Shown: piece by piece, positions 35,357 to 44,550 of the stretch
Layout of the letters: every line of letters begins with the position of its first letter
How positions within the stretch are numbered: position 1 is the first letter of the stretch
Assembly (NCBI RefSeq): GCF_007741535.1
Contig: NZ_CP036525.1
Location: forward strand, 6,324,001-6,388,000
Direction: 5' to 3'
Length of the DNA stretch: 64,000 bases
Source: Rubripirellula lacrimiformis
Lineage (GTDB): Bacteria > Planctomycetota > Planctomycetia > Pirellulales > Pirellulaceae
Program-made: the position numbers and the translations under genes
Notes under the pieces: model-generated
What the model was told of the DNA's origin: nothing
Database searches by the model: none
Seen by the model: the letters and a program-made list of their open reading frames with translations, nothing else

Positions 35357-36274
35357 TTAACGTGCCAAGGTGCCGACACAATCAGCGATCGATGACGCAC
35401 CGATCTCTTGCAGCGCCGCTGGCAATTCATCGATCAATCGAGTCGACACGGTTGGATCGTAGTAGTTCGCCGTCCCGATTTGCACGGCGCTAGCCCCCGT
35501 CACCAGGAACTGCATCACATCGTCGACCGTAGCGATCCCACCAATTCCGATGATGGGAATATCGACCGCCGATGCAACTTGATGCACACAGCGCAGTGCG
35601 ATCGGTTTGATCGCTGGGCCGCTCAGGCCCCCCATACCGTTACCCAACATCGGCTTTCGCTTTCGCCAATCGACGGCAATCCCAAGCACCGTATTGATCA
35701 AACAAACCGCATCGGCACCACCATCGGCGGCGGCCTTTGCGATGTCGGCGATCCGAGTCACGTTGGGTGTTAGCTTGGCAAGGATCGGCACTTCGGTCGC
35801 TGCTCGGGTCGCCGCCACGACGCTGCGGCAAGATTCCGCGTTGGTCCCGAAATCGATCCCGCCACTGACGTTGGGACAGGACAGATTCAATTCAATCGCC
35901 GATACCCCCGCCTGGGATCCGACACGTGCGGCCAGTTGAACGAAGTCGTCTTCGGTGCGACCGGCGACGCTGACGATGACCGAAGTCCCGAGCCCGCGCA
36001 GATACGGTAGGTGATGTTCTAAAAAGGTGTCGACGCCGTCATTGTCCAACCCGATCGCGTTCAACAAACCGGCAGTTGTTTCGACCGTTCGCCAAGGCGC
36101 GTTGCCGATGCGAGGTTCGGCAGTGATCGTTTTGGGAAGCACGGCGCCCAATCGCGGGACGTCCACGATGCCTTCCATCTCCCGCGCGTACCCAAACGTT
36201 CCCGAAGCCACCATGATCGGATTCTTCAGGTGCAAACGTCCCAGCGTGGTGGAAAGGTCCATCGGGTCAATCAT
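35357..36274 (-). CDS. pyrD: dihydroorotate dehydrogenase, class 1B
   Basis: This 305-residue FMN enzyme has the class 1B layout: MVASGTFGYA at the start, LPKTIT with Lys48, LNLSCPNV with the catalytic Cys133, LAKLTPN, INTVLG and a C-terminal flavin phosphate region IGIGGIATVDD and GASAVQIGTA. It oxidises dihydroorotate to orotate in pyrimidine synthesis; class 1B uses a PyrK Fe-S subunit with NAD. No pyrK lies adjacent. The gene lies between coaB (14 bp upstream) and the trmH-like gene. Confidence 0.93.
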   Translation of the reverse strand: MIDPMDLSTTLGRLHLKNPIMVASGTFGYAREMEGIVDVPRLGAVLPKTITAEPRIGNAPWRTVETTAGLLNAIGLDNDGVDTFLEHHLPYLRGLGTSVIVSVAGRTEDDFVQLAARVGSQAGVSAIELNLSCPNVSGGIDFGTNAESCRSVVAATRAATEVPILAKLTPNVTRIADIAKAAADGGADAVCLINTVLGIAVDWRKRKPMLGNGMGGLSGPAIKPIALRCVHQVASAVDIPIIGIGGIATVDDVMQFLVTGASAVQIGTANYYDPTVSTRLIDELPAALQEIGASSIADCVGTLAR

Positions 36275-36288
36275 GAAGGTGTTCAGGT

Positions 36289-36978
36289 TCAGGATGAAAT
36301 CAAACGCTGTTGGATCTGAGCCAACAAACGGCGGGCGACATGTTCTTTATCGCCTGCGATGGCTTCGATCACGTTGCCATCAGGGTCCAGCAATTCGACT
36401 TCGTTGTCGGCCGCATCGATGGCGCTGGGGCCGTTGCTGACCATCAAATCACAGTGTTTTCGTTCCAGCTTGACGATCGCTCGGAATCGCTGGTCTTCGG
36501 TTTCCAACGCAAACCCCACGACCCATTGTCGCCGTGGACTGCGATCATCGGCTAGGGGTTGATCGCCGCGATCGCGGCCCCGTTTATTCTGGCCCAAGGT
36601 GGCGACCACGTCGGCCGTTTCGACCAATTCGATGGTCAGGGGTTTGCCGGTCTTCGAGATCTTTTGCGTTTGGATCTGTCGCGGCATGTAATCACAGGGT
36701 GCTGCCGCCCCGATGGCCCCGTCACATTGCTTGAAAGTTTCGACCGCCGCTTGCAGCATTTCGTCGGTCGTGACCACCGGAATCACCGTCGCCCCGGCGG
36801 GGTAGTCCACGGTGACCGGGCCGGAGACGATGACGACCTCGTGGCCAAGTTCAAGAGCAGCGGTCGCCAGGGCTGCCCCCATGCGGCCACTCGATGCGTT
36901 GGTGACGTAACGGACCGGGTCCAAATATTGACGAGTCGGTCCGGAGGTGATCAGAATGCGGGCCACAGTCTCGCTCAC
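36289..36978 (-). CDS. coaB: phosphopantothenoylcysteine synthetase (CoaB domain only)
   Basis: This 229-residue protein is a stand-alone CoaB. It shows ITSGPTRQYLDPVRYVTNAS and SGRMG, the CTP/4'-phosphopantothenate binding region, then AAAPCDY and VGFALETE. CoaB joins cysteine to phosphopantothenate using CTP in coenzyme A synthesis. Most bacteria carry a CoaBC fusion; here the CoaC (decarboxylase) domain is missing, so it must be encoded elsewhere. The start overlaps the stop of the TerB-like gene by four bases. Confidence 0.88.
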   Translation of the reverse strand: MSETVARILITSGPTRQYLDPVRYVTNASSGRMGAALATAALELGHEVVIVSGPVTVDYPAGATVIPVVTTDEMLQAAVETFKQCDGAIGAAAPCDYMPRQIQTQKISKTGKPLTIELVETADVVATLGQNKRGRDRGDQPLADDRSPRRQWVVGFALETEDQRFRAIVKLERKHCDLMVSNGPSAIDAADNEVELLDPDGNVIEAIAGDKEHVARRLLAQIQQRLISS

Positions 36979-37337
36979 TTGCCCAGCGTTTCGTTGACCA
37001 ACTGCTGGACTTCGGCAGCCGAAATCGACATTTTGGCGGCGGCCAGAGCAAACAAACGCTTTTCGCTTTCGTCCAAGTGGCCGTCGGCGGCCATCATTCG
37101 GATCATGTCACGCAGCAATTCGTGCTGGTCCGCTTTCGTTTCAGGCAACTCCACCGATGCATCGTCGCTGAGCCCGAATTCGACGGCTTTCTGGAGGTCG
37201 TATTCGTCCAGTCCCAGATCCGCGCAACGGTCGGCAACCAGATGGACCTCGCGTTCGCCCAACTGCCCGTCGGCAAACGCCATCACAACAAGGTTGCGAA
37301 GTTGCAGGCGTCGGAGGCTGATTTCGTCTTTGCTCAT
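36975..37337 (-). CDS. TerB-like small helical protein
   Basis: This 120-residue all-helical protein has two copies of the pattern found in TerB/tellurite-resistance-like domains: VMAFADGQLGEREVHLV and RMMAADGHLDESEKRLF, each with acidic residues that could bind metal. Such domains bind divalent metal near membranes or act as adaptors. It overlaps coaB by four bases. Its role beside coenzyme A and pyrimidine genes is unknown. Confidence 0.75.
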   Translation of the reverse strand: MSKDEISLRRLQLRNLVVMAFADGQLGEREVHLVADRCADLGLDEYDLQKAVEFGLSDDASVELPETKADQHELLRDMIRMMAADGHLDESEKRLFALAAAKMSISAAEVQQLVNETLGK

Positions 37338-37412
37338 GCCGATGATCCTACCCCGATCCTAACCGGCAAGCCAGATCCCGACCCCGAAAAGGAGGTCGCG
37401 GGATCGCGGTGA

Positions 37413-39470
37413 TCATTCGACCATTCGGACTGCCTGGGACGCCAAAACATGAGGCATGTTCAGTCCCGGCAAAAATCCAGTGTTGCCCACCACGGTCACG
37501 CGGCTGTTCAGATGCGTACGCAGATTGACGCCCGGCATCGGGGTCACGTAAGCAATCGTCCGACCGGTGTGGTCGGTCAATGCGAACGGCGGACTGTTGG
37601 GACGTGCCGAATAAACCTGCACCAATTGGCCGCCGTAGCTAGGGCTGGCCGGGCTGGCCGGAATGCTTGGCTGGCCTGGATCTGCAGGAATGCTGGTCGA
37701 TGGTGCGGGGGTAGTTCGGCCGCTTAGGTCTAGGGCGACGCTCGCCGCTGGGATGCTTTCGGTCCCCGCAGCCAAGGTCACGTCGCCGCTGCTTTGGACC
37801 ATCGAACTGCCATCACGGCGGGTGGCGATGCGGCGATATTGGTCAGCACGATCGGACAATTCGCGAGCACGCTGGGCGGTCGCGGCATCGGTGCTGGTCG
37901 ACGCCAATTGCCTAGCCGCCATGGCGACCGGCTCGGTTTCCAATCCCGATGCCTGAGCGGCCATCAAACGTGACAAAACGAGCGTCAGTCGGTCGATGTC
38001 AGCCCCTTGGACTTCACGACGCACGGCATCGATCCGGTCGGCCGAAATGACGTTCATCGGCTTCGCGTTGGATTGCGGTGCGGCGTTCCAACCGCCCGCC
38101 GGAACCAAATTCTGTGCTGGCAGTGGCAACGCCCCGGAAGTCTGCTGGACCGCAGATGGTTGGTTTGCCAGATTCGCAGTCCCCCAATCCTGAGTTGCCG
38201 AGGCCTGCTGGATGGGCGAGGACGCAACGGATGCCTGGCCGATCGCCGATTGCGGCATCGGAGTGCCAAGGCTTGCGGTTGCCACGTGGCTGGCTGGCCC
38301 GATCGCAGGTGCTGAACCCGCAACCGCGTCGCTGCCCATGGCGGTCGATCGTCGGCCGACTCCGGAAACCCAGTTGTCGGCGGCGCCGGTCTGGACCGTT
38401 GCGGGTTCTGCGGGGGTTCCAATCTGCAACAATTTCGGGCGATTCAAAAATGCGACCGACGCTAGCAGTCCTTTTCGTTTCATCGTCTGACCGACCGATT
38501 CGCCTTCCGGATCTGTCCCGGCACGCAAACTAGGCGGCGACTGCATGGCTGCCGAATCATTCTGCATCGGTTCGCTGGTGGCGGAAGTCGGTTCCACAGG
38601 CCGAGTGCGTCGTTGGCTGTTCTGCCAATCTTCTCGCAGCCCGCTACCGATTGCCGAACGAGTCACCATCGATGAATCGACGTCGACCACCGACACGCCC
38701 GAGGCTTGTGCGACCTGACGCATTTCGGAAGTCAGCCGATCGCTATCGACCTCGGCGGCTTCGTCACGGTCGGCGCGACTTTGACGGGATGATGTGCGTT
38801 TTGCCATCTTGGCGGATTCCGACCTTGCAGGCCGATCGGCGACGGGACGCGACCGCGCGGTCGTGGGACCGGCTTGGGACAGCATGATTTCGGGCTGAGC
38901 CGCATCGCGATCGATCGATGCCACCAATTCTTCGCTGGTCGTGACGACTTGTTCGCGGTGGACCCAACGGAATTCGCCGGATGGGGGAACGATTCGGTAC
39001 CACAATTGTGGCCCGTCGGGGCCTTCGCGTTCGCTTTTGCCGATGATCGTCACCGGTTCACCCTTGGCCAGACGAACTTGCCAACGATACGAACGGGCTC
39101 GACCAAGATTGGTACCAATCCAGGCAACGGTGCGGTCTTCGGTCACGATGCCGTTGTCGCCGCTCGCATCCACCTCGATCGTTTCCGCTGGGATCCAGCT
39201 AAAACTGGACTCGGGCGGGCGAATCCCCAACCAACCGTCTTCCGATTCGGCATACACCTGCAACGCCTGTCCGTGACGCAAATCGTCGGTTTGGTAGTCG
39301 TCGGGTGACGGACCACAACGAGCGTGCGATTCTTCTTGCACCACGTAAACCGTGTACGGCTGGAAGGTCACAGCATCGTCGGCCGCCACGGGCGATCCGA
39401 ACAGGATTCCCAGCGAGATGAATACAAGGATCGAGGCAGCAAGTTGAGTTTCACGTCGTGACGGATGCAT
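37413..39470 (-). CDS. large secreted SH3-like protein
   Basis: This 685-residue protein has a signal peptide (LAASILVFISLGILFGSPVAA, cleaved near VAA-DD). Residues about 36-105 and 107-175 look like two bacterial SH3 modules (YTVYVVQEESHARCGPS, then GWLGIRPPESSFSWI; and WQVRLAKGEPVTIIGKS, then FRWVHREQV). The middle is long, Ala/Gln/Ser/Pro-rich and probably disordered. The end (VQVYSARPNSPPFALTDHTG, then VTVVGNTGFLPG) forms a small beta domain. It is likely envelope-associated, possibly peptidoglycan-like-polymer or matrix binding, but no catalytic motif is visible. Confidence 0.7.
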   Translation of the reverse strand: MHPSRRETQLAASILVFISLGILFGSPVAADDAVTFQPYTVYVVQEESHARCGPSPDDYQTDDLRHGQALQVYAESEDGWLGIRPPESSFSWIPAETIEVDASGDNGIVTEDRTVAWIGTNLGRARSYRWQVRLAKGEPVTIIGKSEREGPDGPQLWYRIVPPSGEFRWVHREQVVTTSEELVASIDRDAAQPEIMLSQAGPTTARSRPVADRPARSESAKMAKRTSSRQSRADRDEAAEVDSDRLTSEMRQVAQASGVSVVDVDSSMVTRSAIGSGLREDWQNSQRRTRPVEPTSATSEPMQNDSAAMQSPPSLRAGTDPEGESVGQTMKRKGLLASVAFLNRPKLLQIGTPAEPATVQTGAADNWVSGVGRRSTAMGSDAVAGSAPAIGPASHVATASLGTPMPQSAIGQASVASSPIQQASATQDWGTANLANQPSAVQQTSGALPLPAQNLVPAGGWNAAPQSNAKPMNVISADRIDAVRREVQGADIDRLTLVLSRLMAAQASGLETEPVAMAARQLASTSTDAATAQRARELSDRADQYRRIATRRDGSSMVQSSGDVTLAAGTESIPAASVALDLSGRTTPAPSTSIPADPGQPSIPASPASPSYGGQLVQVYSARPNSPPFALTDHTGRTIAYVTPMPGVNLRTHLNSRVTVVGNTGFLPGLNMPHVLASQAVRMVE

Positions 39471-39617
39471 CGCGAGCGAGTCCTGAAAGGCGAATTTAAG
39501 CTTCTTTCAGTTCCCGATACCGCAGAATCGCTCGCCAAGGCAAGACCGATCCGGGTTGGCGAACGACGCGGGGTCCGCCCGCCGGTTCGCAATTAGCATG
39601 TCGCTTCACTGCCGAAC

Positions 39618-39717
39618 GTAGGCCGAAACAAGCGAAGCGCCGTTCCGGCATGCATTTGTGGCGACGGGGAAACCGGAATGCCGGATCGGCGTCGCTGCGC
39701 TCCTTGATCCGGCCTAC
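39618..39717. repeat. REP/BIME-like inverted pair
   Basis: The left half (39618-39650, GTAGGCCG...TTCCGGCA) and the reverse complement of the right half (39679-39717, GTAGGCCGGATC...GATCCGGCA) are clearly related copies facing each other. The layout and the GTAGGCCGG...CCGGCA termini resemble bacterial REP palindromes. It is the only structure in the 262-bp spacer. Confidence 0.7.
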
Positions 39718-39732
39718 TTCTATTTCACTGGG

Positions 39733-40527
39733 CTAGCTCGCGGCCGGGACTAGCGGTTCGAGTGTGACTTCATCCATTTTGATGCGATGGTAATAGAAGT
39801 AAAAACAAAGGCTGGGGAAGATCATCAGCGTGTCTTGGATCACGGCCATTGTGACTTGCCATCCCAGCGACGTGGTCCAATTGGAATGGACTTGGATCGG
39901 ACCCGAAATCAGCAGATCGATTGACGACAATCCGGCAACGACCGCGATCATGAGCGCGGTGAGCCCCAGCAATGGCCAAAAGTGGGAGCCTGTCATGTCG
40001 AAACTGCGTCGCATGGCAACTGTCCCTTTCAGTCGCTCGTCAACCACCACGGCATTGCACAACGAAAAGCGAATGGACAGAAAAATGCCAGGAACGATCA
40101 GCAAGATGAACCCGAGTGAGACGACGATCGTGGCAATCAGGTTGGTCCAGGCTAACCAAAGCCACACGCCGACTCCCTGGCGAAACGAATTTCGGAATGT
40201 CGGTTTTTCCTTGGCGATGACTGATCTCGCGATGCACAGTGCGATGGCCTCGGGTAGCCACTGCGTTGCAAACGCAAAAATGATGTTCAGGAGCCATCCA
40301 GAAACCCCGCTCGATTCCAGCAACAGGTCATCCCATAGCACCATCACCACTTCGATCGGCAGCCAAACCAACAAAGCGACTAGGCCGAAAAGCCGGAAGT
40401 GCTCTGCGTAGATCTTCCACGCATTGCCGATCACGGTCCCAGTGCCCCAATCCTGTTCGGGAACAGCGTCCACGGGCACAGGAGCGGCGTAAGGATTCGG
40501 CGACGATTCGTCAGTATTGGACGCCAT
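39733..40527 (-). CDS. multi-pass membrane protein (GPDPase membrane-domain/YciC-like)
   Basis: This 264-residue protein has about five or six hydrophobic segments after a polar N-terminus (NPYAAPVPVDAVPEQDW). The pattern AWKIYAEHFRLFGLVALLVW, then IVPGIFLSIRFSLCNAVVV and AMRRSFDMTGSHFWPLLGL resembles the membrane domain of glycerophosphodiester phosphodiesterase-like or YciC-like proteins: a helix with VPG-IF and a later ALRRSW-like box. No catalytic part is present. It is probably an inner-membrane protein of unknown role. Confidence 0.7.
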   Translation of the reverse strand: MASNTDESSPNPYAAPVPVDAVPEQDWGTGTVIGNAWKIYAEHFRLFGLVALLVWLPIEVVMVLWDDLLLESSGVSGWLLNIIFAFATQWLPEAIALCIARSVIAKEKPTFRNSFRQGVGVWLWLAWTNLIATIVVSLGFILLIVPGIFLSIRFSLCNAVVVDERLKGTVAMRRSFDMTGSHFWPLLGLTALMIAVVAGLSSIDLLISGPIQVHSNWTTSLGWQVTMAVIQDTLMIFPSLCFYFYYHRIKMDEVTLEPLVPAAS

Positions 40528-40637
40528 GATGAACCCATTCCTTCAATCAGTGAGGCCATGACCAAGCGAGGCTGACGCTGTGGCGGCTGCGCTTGGTATC
40601 CACGTGGACCCTCTCTTTGGGCGTCGCCTGGATCCGC

Positions 40638-41540
40638 CTACTTCATGCTCTGGACTGCCGCTGCGATGCGGGCGATTTGGTCGGACGTCAAATCGCTTAA
40701 CATCGGCAACATCGGGCCCGTTTTTGCAATCTTAGCTTGCTCGACCGCATGATGCAGGACTCGGATCGGGTTGATTTCGTTGCGAAGATCTTCCAGCGGG
40801 CTGAACCACTGACGAATCGATTCAGCGGTTTCCAAATCGCCGGCATGGATCGCATGCATCATGTCCATCGACTTTTTCGGCGCCACGCAAACACACCCAC
40901 TGGTGAATCCCCGCATGCCGCACTCGTGGACATGAACGACGGCTGGTTGTTCGCCGATCCCCGACACCATTCGGTCCGCAGGAAAGACCTGCATCACGTC
41001 CTTCATGTACGGATCATCGGCAGGGTCATCCAGGACGACCGCATACTTGATCCACGAGATCACGCCGTCGGCTTCCAAGGACTTGATGATGGCAGGATCC
41101 AACCAGCGATCGAACTTCAAGTACAGCACGATCGGTTTGCCCAGTCGTTCGGCGATGTGTCGAACGCCAGTCGCGATCCCGTTTTGATCCACGATGTCGC
41201 GGGAGGGCAGCAGCATCACGGTCGGGAAATCGAAATCCGCCAGCACATCCACTTGATCCATCGCTAGTCCGTAAGCCGGACCAACCGACGGCACCACGAC
41301 CGTATCGTCGCCGGCGCTATCGGCCAACATCGACAACATCGACGCATATTCCGAAAGCCTAGCGTGGTAAAGAACAGCGTTCCCGCCGTACAGCAAGGAA
41401 CGCACGCCACCGGCTTCGATGTGACGAATGATTTTTGTGTTTTCCGCATGATCAATCTTCAGATCGTTGTCCCGGGCCAGAGGCGGTACAGCGATGACAG
41501 ACGTGCGAAGTTGGTCGGCGGAGAATGGTTCAGTGTTCAT
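40638..41540 (-). CDS. DHDPS/NAL-family class I aldolase
   Basis: This 300-residue TIM-barrel protein has the Schiff-base Lys165 (SWIKYAVV) and Tyr140 (IVLYLK) of the dihydrodipicolinate synthase/N-acetylneuraminate lyase family. The GT-T/S pair after the substrate-binding GG is replaced (GGVRSLLYGGNA), so it is probably not a DapA for lysine synthesis. Its neighbour, 69 bp upstream, is a sugar-acid dehydratase; together they suggest cleavage or dehydration of a 2-keto-3-deoxy sugar acid (KDG/KDP aldolase or dehydratase). The exact substrate is unknown. Confidence 0.85.
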   Translation of the reverse strand: MNTEPFSADQLRTSVIAVPPLARDNDLKIDHAENTKIIRHIEAGGVRSLLYGGNAVLYHARLSEYASMLSMLADSAGDDTVVVPSVGPAYGLAMDQVDVLADFDFPTVMLLPSRDIVDQNGIATGVRHIAERLGKPIVLYLKFDRWLDPAIIKSLEADGVISWIKYAVVLDDPADDPYMKDVMQVFPADRMVSGIGEQPAVVHVHECGMRGFTSGCVCVAPKKSMDMMHAIHAGDLETAESIRQWFSPLEDLRNEINPIRVLHHAVEQAKIAKTGPMLPMLSDLTSDQIARIAAAVQSMK

Positions 41541-41609
41541 GGATCGCTCGGGATGGGTGGTTAGCCCACGAGTTGGTGGGTGAGAATGGGGGGGGATAGG
41601 AAAGGTTGC

Positions 41610-43343
41610 TTAGTGGATGGCGGGTTCCATGCCGGGAGATCGGCCCACTAGAAAATCGAAATCACATCCCTTGTCCGCTTGCATGACATGCTTTGCATAC
41701 AGATGGCTGTAACCGCGATCGGGAACCGGAATCGACGTCGGCATCGACTCTCGCCGAGCTTGGATTTCATCATCGCTGACCTCCCAGTGGATGGTCCGCT
41801 GAGGGATGTCGATTTCGATGACATCGCCGTTTTGCACGAGCGCCAAAGGACCGCCCGCGGCGCTTTCCGGTGCAATGTGCAGAACGCAAGTCCCGTAACT
41901 GGTGCCGCTCATCCTGGCATCGCTGAGGCGGACCATATCGCGAACGCCCTTTTCCAGCAGTTTTTTGGGGATCGGCAGCATTCCCCATTCGGGAAATCCG
42001 GGGGCACCTAGCGGCCCGGCCGACCGCAGAATCAACACGCTGTTTTCGTCGACATCCAAATCGGGATCGTGGATCTTGGCTTTCATTTCCGGATAGTTTT
42101 CGAAAACGACGGCGCGGCCACGGTGTTTCAACAGTTTCGGATCGGCGGCCAATGATTTGATCACACACCCGCTAGGAGCCAAGTTTCCTTTTAGCAAGCA
42201 GGTCCCACCGGCTGGCGACACTGGATTCTGTCGCGTTCGAATGACTTCGTCGTTGATCACTTCGGCGCCTGCGACCTGTTCGCCCAACGTGACTCCGTTG
42301 ACGGTTTGGCAATCCATGTTCAACAGGTCCGTCATCCGGGCCAATAGCGCTGGCAAGCCACCGGCGTCTTGAAAATCTTCCATCAAAAATCGGCCGCTGG
42401 GACGAATGTCACCGAGCACCGGCGTGATCCGCGACAGTTCGTCGAATCGATCCAACGACAATTCGATTCCCAATCGACCGGCGATCGCGATCAAGTGAAC
42501 GATGGCGTTCGTGCTGCCGCCGATGGCAAGCGAAGCCATCAGCCCGTTGTCGATCGATTTTTCGGTCATGAAATCCGACGGCTTCAGGTTTTCCCAAGCC
42601 ATCTCCACCGCGCGGCGTCCCGTCTGAGTCGCCAATCGACAGTGATCCGCCATCACGGCGGGGATGGTGGCCGCGCCCGGCAAACTGAATCCCATCGCCT
42701 CGGTCACACACGCCATTGTCGACGCGGTGCCCATCGTCATGCAGGTACCGGCGGAACGGGCGATGCAGTTTTCGATGCCCTTCCAATCGGAATCGCACAG
42801 ATTGCCCGCAACCCGTTCGTCCCAATACTTCCATACATCCGATCCGCTGCCCAGCGTGACATCTTTCCAGAGCCCCTTCAGCATCGGGCCGGCGGGAAAG
42901 AACACCGATGGAATGTCGGCGCTGATCGCACCCATCAACATCGCTGGGACCGTCTTGTCGCAGCCCCCCATCAACACGGCCGCATCCACGGGGTGGCAAC
43001 GCAACACCTCTTCGACCTCCATCGCCAGCAGGTTGCGATACAGCATCGTTGTGGGCTTCATCATCATTTCGCCCAACGACATCACCGGAATCTCGACCGG
43101 GAAGCCACCCGATTGCAGGATCCCACGACGGACTTCGTCCGCCCGATTGCGGAAATGCGTGTGACACGTGTTCATCTCGCTCCACGTATTCAGGATCGCA
43201 ACCACCGGACGGTCGGCAAAATCGATATCGTCGAATCCCATCCCCTTCATCCGCGAACGGTGCCCGAACGAACGCATATCGTCCGGTGCTAGCCAGCGGT
43301 GAGAACGAAGTTTGGTGGGATCGCGATCTTGCGCGGCTGGCAT
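41610..43343 (-). CDS. IlvD/Edd-family sugar-acid (pentonate-type) dehydratase
   Basis: Start ATG 43343 (577 residues) fits family length; the 105-residue extension to 43658 lacks family features and overlaps the divergent gene region. Three cysteines, Cys60 (MNTCHTHF), Cys128 (MGGCDKT) and Cys201 (SAGTCMTMG), match the [2Fe-2S] ligands known in L-arabinonate dehydratase, and Lys130 in GGCDKT corresponds to the Mg-binding carbamylated lysine. It should dehydrate a sugar acid such as arabinonate, xylonate or gluconate to its 2-keto-3-deoxy acid, which the downstream aldolase would process. Amino-acid synthesis (IlvD) is less likely because of that neighbour. Confidence 0.9.
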   Translation of the reverse strand: MPAAQDRDPTKLRSHRWLAPDDMRSFGHRSRMKGMGFDDIDFADRPVVAILNTWSEMNTCHTHFRNRADEVRRGILQSGGFPVEIPVMSLGEMMMKPTTMLYRNLLAMEVEEVLRCHPVDAAVLMGGCDKTVPAMLMGAISADIPSVFFPAGPMLKGLWKDVTLGSGSDVWKYWDERVAGNLCDSDWKGIENCIARSAGTCMTMGTASTMACVTEAMGFSLPGAATIPAVMADHCRLATQTGRRAVEMAWENLKPSDFMTEKSIDNGLMASLAIGGSTNAIVHLIAIAGRLGIELSLDRFDELSRITPVLGDIRPSGRFLMEDFQDAGGLPALLARMTDLLNMDCQTVNGVTLGEQVAGAEVINDEVIRTRQNPVSPAGGTCLLKGNLAPSGCVIKSLAADPKLLKHRGRAVVFENYPEMKAKIHDPDLDVDENSVLILRSAGPLGAPGFPEWGMLPIPKKLLEKGVRDMVRLSDARMSGTSYGTCVLHIAPESAAGGPLALVQNGDVIEIDIPQRTIHWEVSDDEIQARRESMPTSIPVPDRGYSHLYAKHVMQADKGCDFDFLVGRSPGMEPAIH

Positions 43344-43569
43344 AGCGGATAGAGGGGGCTTGGGGGGAGGGAGATTTCGCCAGATTGTATCCGGATCCCT
43401 CCGCCAATCCAGGCTTGTCAAACACGAACTGGCGACGCACGGTGCGGCCGACCACCGCCCGCATGGTCGGCGCCGACCGATTCGCCAAAAACTTGACACC
43501 CCAACCTGGCATCGCCAAAAAAGACGCATCGTCTTTACCGGGCTTCTCTTTCGATCCAAGGTTGTCGCC

Positions 43570-44490
43570 ATGCTTCGTTTTGCTTTGCCGCTGGTAGGGT
43601 TCGTTTTGGTTGCAACGAGTCTCGCTGATGACGCCGCGGAAGATGCCGTCTTGGCCAAGCTAGGCGGTGGTCAACTCGCCAAAACGTTCCAGGTTCAGGT
43701 CAGCGATCCGGACGGCAATCCGATCGATGGCGTCACGGTCACACCGTGGGCGCTGCGATCTTCCCAAGGGCATGGTCGTTGGTCCGGCGGCGACGACCTT
43801 GCCGAGATGCCGCCCCAACCGGTCACCACAGGTCCCGACGGAATCGCGACGATTCGCTATCCGTTCTATCGTGACGTGAATGAACGCACTCGCACGTTCA
43901 GCGTGTCGGCGATCCTGTCACATCCCGACTTTACCATCGATGATTCGGTTCACATCGACGTGCCGCTTTTGGACGACGGGCCTCACAAGATCGAAATGTC
44001 ACACGCCGCTTCGATTTCGCTGATCCCGCTATCCAGTTCGCCGGATTTTCACATCGACCAAGTCTACGTCGTGTCGTCGGACCGGATCAGCTCTCGAAAC
44101 GAATTGCCGATCATTTTGGGGCGGCGAGATCGCAGGGTGACCGCTGTCACCGGCGAAACCTTGACGTTGACGCTGCAGTTAGAACCAACCGGTATCGAAA
44201 CGCTTGGCGAATACGACAAGCTGGCCGGTATCGTGTTCGGCTGCTCGACACGCGAGGGCAAGCAGATTTGTGCGTTGCCCGAAGTTCGCGAAAAGATGGA
44301 CGCCTTTGCTCGCCGACTTCGCGAAGCCGACAACCCGCGTGATCCGGCCGTACTCGCCGAAGCGTTTGCCGTTGTCGCCGAAGCGTTCGATCGCGCCGAC
44401 GACCTGGGGGAAGCAGCGAAATGGCGTGTCAAAGCGGACGCGGAAAAGGCCAAGCTTCAGCACCCAACCGAAACCACTCAGTCGCGATAG
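43570..44490 (+). CDS. secreted protein of unknown function
   Basis: Start ATG 43570 (306 residues) follows an AAGG, while the open frame from 43312 overlaps the divergent dehydratase. A signal peptide (LRFALPLVGFVLVATSLA) is present, cleaved near LAD-DA. The mature protein starts with an Ig-like/regulatory beta domain (FQVQVSDPDGNPIDGVTV, then PDGIATIRYPF), similar to carboxypeptidase-regulatory-like domains, followed by a helical end rich in Ala/Glu (DAFARRLREADNPRDPAVLA). Family unknown. It is probably periplasmic. Confidence 0.65.
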   Translation: MLRFALPLVGFVLVATSLADDAAEDAVLAKLGGGQLAKTFQVQVSDPDGNPIDGVTVTPWALRSSQGHGRWSGGDDLAEMPPQPVTTGPDGIATIRYPFYRDVNERTRTFSVSAILSHPDFTIDDSVHIDVPLLDDGPHKIEMSHAASISLIPLSSSPDFHIDQVYVVSSDRISSRNELPIILGRRDRRVTAVTGETLTLTLQLEPTGIETLGEYDKLAGIVFGCSTREGKQICALPEVREKMDAFARRLREADNPRDPAVLAEAFAVVAEAFDRADDLGEAAKWRVKADAEKAKLQHPTETTQSR

Positions 44491-44550
44491 CACGGCGTTT
44501 GCTTTCCAAGGCGACGATTGATTGGTGTCCGCTGCGTATGAAGCACTGGC

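Noticed and set aside
43344-43658. N-terminal extension of the IlvD/Edd dehydratase
   Set aside because: It is Arg/Trp/Cys-rich, lacks family similarity, shifts the Fe-S cysteines away from their known positions and occupies the divergent promoter region.
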